Origin: Udeniomyces pyricola
Lineage: Eukaryota; Basidiomycota; Tremellomycetes; Cystofilobasidiales; Mrakiaceae
Length of the DNA stretch: 64,000 bases
Direction of reading: 5' to 3'
Assembly: GCA_039545295.1 (NCBI GenBank)
Contig: BCIK01000019.1
Span: 235,789 to 299,788 of the forward strand
The translations under genes and the position numbers were made by a program. The notes under the pieces were generated by a model that had not been told where the DNA came from, did no database searches, and saw nothing but the letters and a program-made list of their open reading frames with translations. Shown here one piece after another: positions 48,043 to 59,334 of this stretch. Each line of letters starts with the position of its first letter. Position 1 is the stretch's first letter.

Positions 48043-50510
48043 CTAACCCAAAGCGGCCTTCCTGTAGTACTTTGCCTCGACGAATGGCATGCCTTTGACC
48101 TTGGCCGAACGCAGCTTCTTTCGAACCATCACCTTAACGTCCGTACCCTTCTTGTGGTGACCCGAGAGAACGTAGCCCATGGCAATGTTGGTACCGAGCG
48201 TCGGGGAGGGGATACCAGAAGTGATTTTACCTGCCAAGTCGGGGACAAACCCCACATGGTTGCAGGGAAGCGATGGAAGGGAGGATATTAAAAGAAAAAC
48301 GAAAGGGGGAGAGATCAACTTTGTGTGTTCGACTCTAGGTATATGATAGAAATAACAAAAAACGTGGAACATAGCAGCAACAACAACAAGAAAAGAAAAC
48401 GGTAGAGCTTTGGAAAATTCTCCTCTCCCTGTCTTTTCTGATCAAGAACGTACCAATGACCTCGGTTCCATCGGCGCTGTAGATCTCCGCTCCTGCCCGA
48501 GCCGGAGCCCCCTTTTCGATCTCGAACCCGACTCGACGACGGGAGGGACCTCCTCCACCTTTGGCGAGCTCTTTGAGGACCCGGGAGGAACCGACGAAGT
48601 CGGCCGCTTCCCGTCGGTCTTTGCCTGATCATTGCAAAGTGGGCCGAAGCAAAGGAAAAAACATACAGGAAAAAAGGTCAATTTAAACTGCTTCTGGGCG
48701 TTGGGATAAACCAGAACAAGAGAAAAACGACATGTGTATTAAGAGGGGAGAGAAGGCATAAGGCGTACCAATCAACCATGAGAGTCCAGCTTCAACGGGA
48801 GAGATGCTCTCGTCAAGATCGGAACCGTAAAGACACATGCCGGCTTCGAGTCGAAGACTGTCTCGAGGTCCGAGCCCAGTGAGCGCGACGTGAGGATCAG
48901 AGGCGATGGCTTCGGTGATAGATGTGGTAGAAGTTGGAGGGATAGAGATCTGAAACGGTGATGACAAGGCAATACGCATAGGTTGAATATCGTAGACAGC
49001 TCATCAGAAAGACCTGTTCGAGCCTAAAGAAAAGATTCTCAAACAAAAAAAAAAATTAAAAGAAAAAGAAAACAAACCTCGAACCCATCTTCTCCAGTGT
49101 AGCCTCCTCGAGCGACGTGACACTTGACGCCTTGGATATCGAGGTAAGTCGCCAAGCCGAAATGGAACGAGCGAAGATCGTGCGAGGTGAGTTTTTGCAG
49201 AACTTTCTCCGAGTCGGGACCTGTTTCGTGGTGAGGGTTAGATCAGTTTGGGAACAAGGAAATGCGAAGAAAGTAAAGCGCGAGGATAAACCGACCTTGA
49301 AGAGCGATGAGTCCCCAGCCATCCAACCTCTCCCATTTAACTTCATTGCCTTCTCCCACGCCCTTGTTCCACTCCTCCATCTTACCCTCGATCCACGCCA
49401 AATCCTCCTTTCTCCTCCCCGCGTTGGTGACGACATACCAGCTCTCTCCCTTGGCGCCGTCCTCGGATTTCAACTTGGTCATCATCAAATCATCAATGAT
49501 CCCGCCTTGCTCGTTAAGCAAGACACTCAAGGTCGACGACCCTTGCTCGAGCGAACTCAGGCTAGAAGGGGTGAGGGAAGAGAGGAAGGCCGTGGCGGAT
49601 GAGCCGGAGAAGAGATGTTGAACCATGTGACTGACGTCGAAGAGTCCGGCGTGGGTTCGGACCCAGGCGTGAGGGGAGAGAGGCTGAGAGGGGTCCGTCG
49701 TGTTGGAAGAGGAGACGGGAGGGAAAGGAAGAGCTTGGCCAGTACCCTCGGTCGAACCGGTCGGGATGTCAGGAAGGGAAGGGTAGGAGAGAGGCATGAG
49801 GTACGAGGCGAAAGGCACCATCTTGGCTCCATTCTTGACGTGGAAGTCGTAGAGCGGCGTCTTGGAGAGCTGAAACTCATATGAAGAGAATAGCACAGAG
49901 AAAGTGTCAGTATATGAACAGTGGGATAGACCTTTAAAAGGTGACGGTGGATGATCCGGCAGAGATTGTCAGGCGAGAGCATCGAGATTGCGATTGGGAG
50001 GAAGAAGGTCGGGGACGAGTCATTCCACGGCAAAGGTGAAGATGTATCCTGCGGTCCAGCCGTTTCGTACACTAGGATGGAATTTGGATGGTGGTGCTAT
50101 CTGGTGAAATGTTCCTCTACCAAGGCTTCAACGTATCATCCGATGTAATAGAGATTCGCCAAGGGGAGGGCGTGGAAATGCCAACGAGGTACGCCTTCGC
50201 CTCGGTCCTATGGTCTCCTCCGTCTTGCTTTTATGCCCTGCTCGCCCCTCGCCCTCCCCCCCTTCCCGGTTCCCTGTCTATTTCGCATTCCTTGTCGACT
50301 TTTCCCTATGGCTGGACAGAAACATGACTACGTCAGTGACGACGGTCTCGTAAGACTAACCTCTTCGTCTGAAGCCTCGGACGAGTAGGACCTCGCGGCA
50401 AATGGGACGGCCGATGATCTGGCGAGCGTGGTGGTAGCGGGGAAGAAGGACCGCTTGGCGGCAGGCTGAAGCTGATGGCGGAAAGCAGCTCTGGAGAGTG
50501 CGGACTGCAT
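48043..50510 (-). CDS. GCV1: Aminomethyltransferase, glycine cleavage T protein
   Basis: Mitochondrial T protein of the glycine decarboxylase complex; transfers the methylene group to tetrahydrofolate and releases ammonia. Exons (complement): 50510-50361, 49869-49296, 49220-49078, 48949-48769, 48624-48454, 48230-48043; in phase, 468 aa. The Arg/Ser/Ala-rich, acid-free start ([13 protein letters not shown] onward) looks like a mitochondrial presequence. Conserved T-protein blocks are [65 protein letters not shown] and [14 protein letters not shown] ~35-residue insert follows [10 protein letters not shown]. No other glycine-cleavage gene is nearby. Confidence 0.95.
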
Positions 50511-51670
50511 GATGTGAGGGGTGAGAGTGGTAGGTGTGGATTTGGAGTGAGGAGGGGGATGGAAATGATTACGGTTGAAGGGAAAGCAGAAGCAATTGGG
50601 AAACTAGTCGACGGCCGGCAATGCCAACATGACTTATCGGCCAGGACCGCGAATGAATTGGAAAGCCTGACACGCAGGCGTTAGCGTGTCGATGGCCTGA
50701 TGGCAGGCTAGGCGGCCGACGAAAAGAAGACTCAGGCGACGGCTCAATCGATTTGATCAGTTGCTTCCGAGTCGGTCCTCGAGCGCTTGAGCACCGCTTG
50801 AGCGCTTCAGCTCATGATAATCATGATCGATCATCGTCGAACTTAGCTATGAAGATAAGCTGTGAAAACGTGGAAAAAGGTTGCTCCTGGTCTTCCGCTC
50901 CAATCCGCTGATCCGTTAATCACCCATGTTCCTTCGTCTCGCAACCTTTGCCTTTTACTCTTTCACCTCCTGCAGCATCGACACAAACGCAAAGGAGAAT
51001 AAGGGTCCAACTCCTGGCTTTGTCAAGTCCAATGATCGAGTACATGAGTCCCGGAATTGCGAATGCCCACAATCAAGGTCAGCAGTTTTTTTTTTTTTAG
51101 AGTTCAATTATAATCTACACATTCAGCCAGTCCTTCTGCTTTACAGTTTCAACAGCCATTGTGTGTGTGTGGACCTCCTCGTCCCGTTCTTCCTTCAGTG
51201 CCTTCTCAAATCCACTTTCTGTTACTCTCGACATTGATCAGAGCTGCTTGTGATGTGAATCCTTTAGTTTCGACTGGATATATGGCATGATCTTCGATAG
51301 TGATGTTCTCGGAAGACTTGGTGTACACAGTGCTTTGTCCACTACATCGTGGTCGTCATGTTGTGGAAACGGCTTCAGAGTGACTGCACCAATGAGTAGA
51401 ATTTAGTCTGGGATCATATGATGATGGTTGTGTGTGGCCGATAACTAAGCTGTGTTATGTTTGTGAAGATGGTTCCAATTGCAGCAGCATCAATCACAAA
51501 CAGCTGGCCACGTACTGATCAGTCAGCAGTATGCTAATGATTGATATTTACTTACTTGGACGGTTACACTCGCCGCCTGTAACCTTGATTCCCGATTATC
51601 ATCATTACCCTCATCATTGCAAAACATACACTCATGTCCAACACGTATCTCAGTATCGTCACCCATGGTT
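50511..51670. other. Intergenic region, no gene seen
   Basis: Spacer between two minus-strand genes; includes the T-protein promoter. Short frames lack family signal. A repeated AGCGCTT word with inverted copies occurs near 50780-50815. Confidence 0.5.
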
Positions 51671-54397
51671 TCATGTGATCAGAGGTTGCAAAGGCGATTT
51701 CGGCTGACCAAACACCCCTTTCAGTGGCCGTTTCTGCCAATTGGCGGTCGGCTTGTCCTTCTTACGCTTGAACGACCCGCCCAACTGACCTGGCTTGACC
51801 GACGTGGTGTTCATCCAAACTTCCAACGTTCGTCGCTTGATGTCGGCGTCTTCCTTTTCCTTCTTTTGGAACGCCTTTTGGAACGCCTGTTCGATCTCCT
51901 CCCAAAGTTCGATTCCCCCTTCTCTTCCTCCTCTTCCTCCTCCTTCCGGCCCTAGCAAGATCTCGGCCGCCTGACCTTGAACCAAAGCCTTCTTCAAAAT
52001 CCCCTCTTCACACTCCCTCACGACCTCCTCATCCGGCCTCGAAAGCGTCGGATCAAACGGCCATTCCTTCCTCATCAACATCCTAAACGCCACGACGTTC
52101 TCGACCCATCGCGATCGATCCATCACCCAACTCACCGGATACGACCCATAATTTCCTTCAGGATCCTCCGCATCGGCCGCTTCTCTCGCTTCTTCTTCCT
52201 CAATCTCAATCGCCCGGTCGGCTTCCCTCTTCGCGACCCGATACATCTTCGCCCTCAACGGATGCTTCTTCTCCTTCTTCTTTTCCGACGAAGCATCAGG
52301 GGAAAGGCGAATGGTTGTCAACGCGAATAGCTCAGCTTCTCGACGCATTCGAAAGATTTCCCTCCCGTCGTCTCCGAACCGAACGAGATGGGGTCCGAGA
52401 TCGACGAGGAACCGAGCGGCTTTCAACCAGTTTTCGGTCATGGCGTGCGAGCGCCAGTAGCCTTCGAACGCGAGGGAATGGATGCGGGTGTGAAAGGTTT
52501 CGTACGATGGGACGAGGGTAGGTAAGCATAGTGATGGTTGTGGTGGGGTATCTGAGGAAGAAGACGGTTGGATGGCAGGAGTAGGGAGAGAAAGTAGATC
52601 GGGATGGGGATGGTGATGGAGGGAGAGGAAATGAGGCCATTCGGATTCGATGAGTCGCGAGTTGCGAAGATCGGTGCATGATTTGAAGAACTGGGGGGTT
52701 TTTGGACGAAGAAGGTGAGACAGAGGAAGGGAGTGGTTGGGGAAAATGAATTGGGGATTGGGAAGAGCAAGATTGTAGGTAGCAGAGGAAGAAAGGGAGG
52801 GGGGGGGGGGAAAGGTTTGGGTTAATCAGTATACAACGCAGAAATTGATAGAAAGAGTACAAGAGAGAGAGTACAAGAAGATGAGTGATGTAGAGGCAGA
52901 TGACTCCAAGTACGTATCTATCTCCAAAGACAAGAAGTAATCTCCCTTCGTAAGACTGACCTGCAAGTAAGCTCCTTCCCAAACGTCTTGACCCCTCTTC
53001 GTGGCGTCCCTCAAGACATCCCTCGCTTTCCCCTCGTCCTCTAACTTGAGGTACCCCCGGATTAAACTCCTATGGATCTCCAATTCGATTAACGTCGGTC
53101 CCATCGGCAAAGAACCTCCTCCTCCACCTTCTTCTTCTCGATCGGCTTCTTTGGACGATGGCGGGTTGATGACGAGTTGGAAGAGCTCATCAAGCATGGC
53201 GATAGAATTCTGACGAGTTGAAGACCTATTTGAAGACATGATCCTGACGATGTCGTGAACGCTTGAGATGACTTTGAGTCGGAGCGAGGTCGTCGTCATG
53301 AGTTCGGGAGGGACGGAGCTGAAGAAGGCGATGAAGGTGGAGAGAAGGGTAGAGTTGGGATGACGGAAAGCAAGGGTGGGCGTAGTAATCAGAGCAGTGG
53401 TGTAGGTGGACATGGTTTGGATGATCTAAGGTGGAAACGATTGTGGGAAGGTGAAAAGGTGAAAAGAAAGAGGCGGAGAGAGTGCGAAGAGGACAAAGGA
53501 TGAAACCACGCGTTTAGCAAAGATGGGTGTCAAGACAAGAGAGAAAGGGTTAATATATATATATTCAAAACGCATAGCAAAGGAAAGACCGGATATAACC
53601 ACATCGACGACCAAGAAAAATAAATGAAAATGACTTACCTCCAAGTGCCATTCTCGAGTAATGATTCCTCTTGCCTCTCCCAAGCTCATCCCCAACTTCG
53701 CCTCTTGCTCCTCCCTCTCTCGTCTCTCTTCTTTCAACCGATCCCTTATCCTCTCCGCCGCTTTATGGAATTCGTCATACTCCCTCAGCAACCTTGCTAC
53801 TTGTACTTCGAAGTCTTCGACCCGTTCCGCCCAGCCGTTCGATCGATTCAAAACGTGGACTTCGCCGAGCGTCTCAACGGCCAACTTGAGTTGACCAATG
53901 TGGGCTTTGGTGACGCGACCGAGGTGATCACGGAGTTGTTCCGTGTATACGCGACTGGCGAGGCTGCGTTGCTCCAAGGTCATGAGGGCTTCGTAATAGG
54001 CGAGATCGCTGTTCATCGTGAGGAGATGAGGGGGCATGCGATCAGGAGAGAGAAGGGATGGAGGCGTGTCCGTGACGAGGGAAGGAGTAGAGGTGGGAGG
54101 AATGGGGATGGGAGGTATGTAAGTTGGGGGTTTGTTTTGAGGGGGAAGCCTTGAGGGCACAGGTAAGCGAACATCAGAGAGAGATATCATGGGTGGATCA
54201 GAAGAGGAAGGGTCGATGATAACGTTTTCTTCATTGAAAGCAGTGGTGGTATGTTCAGAGTGGAGGTGATGCTGTGGTCGATGTTGATAAGGCCACGAGT
54301 GTACGGAAGAAGACGACGGGGAGGACATGGCAGCACAAGGATATGATGAGGAAGAGAAGTGAATCGTTGAGATCCTCCTCATCTCGACCTGTGTCAT
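51671..54397 (-). CDS. Unknown protein with helical, PPR-like segment
   Basis: Exons (complement): 54397-53639, 53425-52961, 52690-51671; in phase, 747 aa. Starts at in-frame ATGs 54382 or 54328 are equally possible. The N-terminus is Ser/Pro/His-rich. A charged helix or coiled coil follows (AERIRDRLKEERREREEQEA). Then a helical region includes IHRSLIRGYLKLEDEGKARD, similar in character to pentatricopeptide repeats. The C-terminal third is charged and ends in a basic, Gly/Lys-rich tail. A start at MRRIST would resemble a mitochondrial presequence. I do not recognise the family; an organellar RNA-related role is only a guess from the helical-repeat look. Confidence 0.7.
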
Positions 54398-55671
54398 CCT
54401 CGTTGGATGACACCGAGTCGTTCCTATTCGGCGTCACGAGAACGAACAAAGACGGATCAGTCGCAAGAAGAACGGACGAGTTTGAGAAATAAATACATAT
54501 GCATATATATATGTGTGTATGGAAAGGAGGAGAAACATACGCGTTATACTCAACATTTCCGTCTATATTATCCAATCGCTCCCCCCCTAGAGTTTGTATG
54601 TCTCCGAATAGACGTTAGAATTTTTGACAATGTCGGAGAGCAGTTCGCACTTGAGATTGTTTGATGTCGTTTCGTGGAGTGGCAGGTCATCCAAGAGAAA
54701 CGTCGTTGTCGTCCAAGGGGGAGGGAGGGAGAGAGGGGGTCGGAAGATCAAGCCAAGTCAGTTCATCCGTCAGACGCTAGAAGCTCCTCAAAACAGCACG
54801 CCCGTCTGCGCTCCGGTTGAAACGCAGTGGCTGGAGTCGAGGGGAAACAACGGGGATCTAAGGTGGATCTGTAAGCAGAGGTCAACCAACCTCGTGCGGT
54901 TCAAGCAAGCGTCAAACGGCGGTTTGTTTGGAAAAGAATCTTGTTGAACTGGAATGTACGTCCCAGCGTCGGCTGCCGATCGTTTGTCGAGATGTGCCTG
55001 TACGTTGTTAGAGCTTGACAGAGGTGAGGTAGTTAGGGGTAGAGAGAATCAACCAGAGTAGGAGGGTGATGGCCAGGCGAACGCAAGCCAACGGCTGATG
55101 ACGATGAGGTGATGATAGTAGTGTGGCGGCCGTCGACTGTGGAGGGACAGATATGATCTCGATCAATTTCGGTCTTCCCCACATTCGTTTTACTCGCACG
55201 CATATACATACATATCCAGAATATATGTACATAAAATACATTTTACATATACGTACTATATTCTGCACTACAAGTATCAGTATCGATGCTCAATCACAAT
55301 TTTACTATCTCGATCCGTATCATGCCCTTTTGATCACGTCGATATATACTAATTATACCTAATTGATCGACGCTCCGTCAACCTCTCAGTTACGCCTGCA
55401 TCCAATTCAGACGAAGTCTAGAAAAAAAAAAGCTCTCGCATACATAAATGATAGGGATATCTACGACAGCCATCGATCCTCAACCAATTCTTCCCCTAGC
55501 CGGCAACTAGGTCTCTTCTTCATCCCTCCGTCTCCCAGCCTTCAATGCTATGCCCAGAACCCCAAACCCCTCCTATTCTCCTTTCGGAATGCCCTTTTGT
55601 TTTGTCTTCTTGTAATCCCATCCTCACCTCCTCCTGTTTTCTTTTCTTTTTCTTCGTCTTCTTCTTTCCCT
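54398..55671. other. Intergenic region, no gene seen
   Basis: Between two unknown minus-strand genes. TA-rich near 54500-54515 and 55190-55260. No supported gene or RNA. The two flanking genes are kept separate because the upstream one ends in a clear TGA at 55672. Confidence 0.5.
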
Positions 55672-57368
55672 TCAAGCTTTATCCAACGCCTTCCAAACCT
55701 CTCCAAATGTCTTCCCTTCCCATCCTTCCACCCCATTGCCTTGTTCCCCCTCGAACGCCGCACTCAAAACGACATCATCCTTGATCCATCGCGCTTCGTC
55801 CTTCTCGAACGCATCAACGACGACTTTTGGGATCATCGGTCGGCCGAGAACGGTGGTAGAGGAAGAAGCGGCGAGGAGTTGAGAAAGGAAGTGAGTGAGG
55901 TAGATCGAGAGGAACGGCGTTGGATTCGTTGGTGAAGAAGCGTCAGAGGAAGACGAGGAAGAGGTAGTGGTGGTGGTCGTTGAGGGGTGGTTGAAGTGGA
56001 AAGGGGCAATGTCCGAGGTAGCGACAAAGGGAACAGTGAGGGTTCGGAAGGGAAGGAGGTACGATACGAGGTCGATCGAGGTATCCGATGAAGAAGATGT
56101 GAGGTACTTGATGAGATCGGGACCGGCAAAAGACTTGAGCGTCAGGAGAAGCTAAAGGAGACGGAAAGAGAAGGAAGGGAGAGAGCAGAGAAGAGGAGAG
56201 GGGACGAAGTTGATGAGGATGAGAAAAAGAGGTCACGGTCAGCCTTTGAAACGCGTCATGAAAATACGTCACGACAACATCCCTCCATCAGGAAAACAAA
56301 GGCAAAGAAAAGTCCGAGGCAAGAACAGGGAAGCAGCAAAAAGCAAGAAAAGAACAAAGAAAAAAAATGCAATCAAACGAAGCCGATGATCGGTGTACGA
56401 ACCTCCTGCTTGAGCTGAGCGCTAACGAACCCGGACGAAGACCTCTCCCTCGCTTCCTTGGCCACGGTCGCGATCGCTTCAAAGTCACCCGCCTTGCGAT
56501 AGATCCTCACGAGCAACGGCCAAACATGAGTACCCAACTCGAGATTAAAGCCTTCGTCCGTAAGATCGAGGGCGAGTTGATGAAGCAACTTGGCATGTCG
56601 CTTAGACGCGGCGAGGTCTTGAGGTTCCGTCGACTCGCATTGAGCGGCGTATTGAACCAACATCTTGTGAATGGCCGCCACGGGAACTTGAGCGTGAAGA
56701 GGCCGGCTCTTTCGAAGGAGCTCAATCAACGCCAGAGGCGGCGATTCGATTGCTTTGAAGGTCTTTTGTCGGTAGAGTTCGTTCCGAAGCTCGATGAGGA
56801 TCTCGTGCGACTTGAGCTTGTAAGGAGCTCGGGGACCTTCGTTGTAGGGTTGCCGGATGAGGAGGTTTTGCTGCTTAAGAGGCGTACGAAAGTTGAAGAT
56901 GAACGCATCGGGGTTCACGCCCCGCTTTCGGACCATTGGCAGACGGTTCACGAGCCCAACAGGGTCCGTCGGGGATTCCAAAGGCTTCGGGGAGGAAGTG
57001 TTGGGCGCGATGATGTGGTCCAGCGAAGACGACGACGACGACGATGAGGAGAGCAGGCCGTAACTAGGCGACACAGTCGTCTTTGACAAGGTTCTGACCG
57101 ACGGCTTGACGACGCAAGTTCGGGTCGGGAGCAAGGTGTCTGTTCGAGGAGGGAGGAGGGGAGGGGAAGGCGAATTGGAGACCGAAATGAATCGAAACGT
57201 AGAAGAAGAGGAAACGAGACCAAAGACGGAAGCCAAACAAGGGTGAGTAAGCTGGTGGCAAGGGTAGGGATGACATGACATGCGGTGTGTAGATACGAGG
57301 AAGTGAGAAGGTCAGAGGGGAGAGGCGTGAAGAAGAAAACAAGATGGCTCACGCAGTCTCGAAGCCAT
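55672..57368 (-). CDS. Unknown, probably mitochondrial protein
   Basis: Exons (complement): 57368-57353 (16 nt including ATG), 57139-56403, 56151-55672; in phase, 410 aa. The joined N-terminus MASRLHTLLPTRTC and the following VVKPSVRTLSKTTVS is basic, hydroxylated and acid-free, a convincing mitochondrial targeting sequence that only appears after splicing. The body is helical (APYKLKSHEILIELRNELYR; RHAKLLHQLALDLTDEGFNL). It could be a degenerate PPR/TPR-type fold. The C-terminal exon contains a Ser/Thr tract and ends FGEVWKALDKA. No family was recognised. It lies head-to-tail with another unknown gene of similar character. Confidence 0.72.
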
Positions 57369-57919
57369 GGTGGTGAAAGGAAGTGAGTGGTAGAGGATTG
57401 ATTTGGTCGATCGGAAAGAGAGTGAGCCGGTGAAACGGGGACGCGAGAAGAAAGGCGACAGCGCCGAGGATGGGTAGATATGTGTGGAGTAGGAAAGAGT
57501 TGTGAAGTCTGTTGAGATGGGAGCAAGGGGAGATATGGGACGGGCAAACGATGCTCTATTCGGACGACGGATGGGTGGACGGAGGGGTGGGTCGGGATGG
57601 TTAGGCCTAGTTGGGCTTGGTTGGGCGAGGAAAGAAGGAGAGGTCAACACAGGCAAACACAGGTCGACAAGGCTAATGAGAAGAAGCACAGCCTTGTCTC
57701 GACTAGCTTCATCATATATGCTTATTTCAAGTAAATCGATAGATTATCACAATAGGCGATCACCTCTGGCCTCTTTTGTGGTTCCCTCACATCATGATCA
57801 TCGTTCATCATGAAAGCTGCTGCTGCATCGTACAGCTCATCACGCTAACAAATTAGATATCATCGCCCACAGCCAAGTTGTTTAACTCATCAAGCATCCA
57901 TCGTCACCATCATTGTGGA
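57369..57919. other. Intergenic region, no gene seen
   Basis: Short spacer between the unknown mitochondrial-type gene and the 3' end of the MoaC frame. No coding signal found. Confidence 0.5.
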
Positions 57920-59212
57920 TCAATCCTGAGCGGCCCTCTGCCAATCTCCACTCTTGCCCCCACTCTTTCGAACGACCATCAGCCCCTCAATCACCATTTC
58001 TTTCCCTGCCACCGCCTTCACCACTAGGCACAAGCAAGTCAGAAAGAAAGAAAAAGATAATTAAACCATCAGCGATCAAAATCCCTCTCCCTTCCTTCAC
58101 TTTCGACTCGTCACAAGGCAAAAAGAGAGGCAAAGAAAAAACGTTCCGAAAAGACCAAAGAGAGAAAATTAGAGAGCCCAAGCTAAACTCACTATCCCAA
58201 ACCGTCAGTAACGCGACGCTTGCGCTCGTCAAAGCTTCCATCTCGACCCCTGTCCCGCCCACACACTCCGCTTTGGCTTCCACAACGACCCAGCCACCAC
58301 CGTCCTCTCTTCCCATCTTTCCAATACTAGTACCACCACTATGAACGAGTGCAGGCTCGAGGCGAAACCCAACGTCGACGCTTGAAAGGGCAATCTGGTG
58401 ACAGAGCGGGATGAGATCAGACGTGCGTTTGGCGGCCATGATCCCTGCCAACTGGGCGACGATCAACGGATCGCCTTTCTTGTTCGTCATTGGAACCGAA
58501 GTGGAAGATGCCGTAGAAGGTGGAGAGAGTAAGGCATAAGCTGGTCCGGGCTGATAGATGATTGGCGCGCAAACAACATGTCAGCACTCAAGTACAAAAT
58601 CGAGCAGAAGAAAATATGACAAGGGATCAAACAAGTAAGAGAGAGGAAGAGAAGCCGAAACCCGTCCCGACACGAACCAGATAGATCTTGCCGACAGCAG
58701 TAGCCGATCGGGTTGTCGAGGCTTTCGGGGTGATAGATACCATCTTAGGCTGATGTATCGAGAGAGAAAAGTTTTTTCTTAGATCAATTTCTTGTTTTTG
58801 AATCATTCATCCTGTCAACTCTTCTATTATATCAGGCTTGGGTTGCTGATACTAGCACGACGAGACTTGTCACGTACAAGTCCTGTTTGATGGTCAAAGT
58901 GAGTAAGCTGAGGTTCAGAGGCAGGTGGTGATGATGATGATGGCTCGGAAACGGGTCCCAGATCATCAGACAAGTGGCCAGGACCAGACGATGCCGCCAG
59001 GGGCAGGCTCGTCGCGTAACTAGCAGATAAACGAGGTCGTGAGATGTCGTAAGGGCGGGAAGGCAGAGCGAAACGAGGGGGTGAGAAAATAGAAGGATAG
59101 ATGGGTCGTAAAGTAGGCGGATGGAAGGCTGATTCAGGTAGAGGCGTTGTAGATGGTACAGAAGAAGACCGATGGAGAACCAGATCATCTGCAAGCAAGG
59201 TAGAGGAGGGGT
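57920..59212 (-). CDS. MoaC-type cyclic pyranopterin monophosphate synthase domain
   Basis: Second step of cPMP formation in molybdenum cofactor synthesis. Exons (complement): 5' exon ending at 58878, 58743-58678, 58550-58193, 58023-57920. MoaC hallmarks in order: [69 protein letters not shown], and [20 protein letters not shown] ending GGKSGDW. No ATG precedes LTHF in its frame. Its 5' exon either begins at 59212 (phase 1, with a ~100-residue Ser/Pro-rich lead) or at 58907, after a CCTCAG acceptor (phase 0, directly at LTHF). It lies downstream of the MoaA frame on the same strand, 122 bases past the MoaA stop. It is probably expressed from the same transcript, either as a second cistron or by a splice that removes the MoaA stop. 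Confidence 0.85.
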
Positions 59213-59334
59213 CTATGGTGGGTCAGCCTTTCGTGTCGACCCTCACTTTCAGTGAAGCTAGTGGAGCCCGGGGTATCTAAACCTGACTTCTCTTCCGGCC
59301 AGAAGGACACGAAGCACCATCTCACCTCGTCGCT

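Noticed and set aside
54328..55672. Joining the two unknown minus-strand genes into one
   Set aside because: The upstream gene ends in a clear in-frame TGA, and no phase-consistent junction to the next gene was found.
56367..57047. 226-codon plus-strand frame
   Set aside because: Antisense to a spliced minus-strand gene whose exons join in phase and give a mitochondrial presequence.
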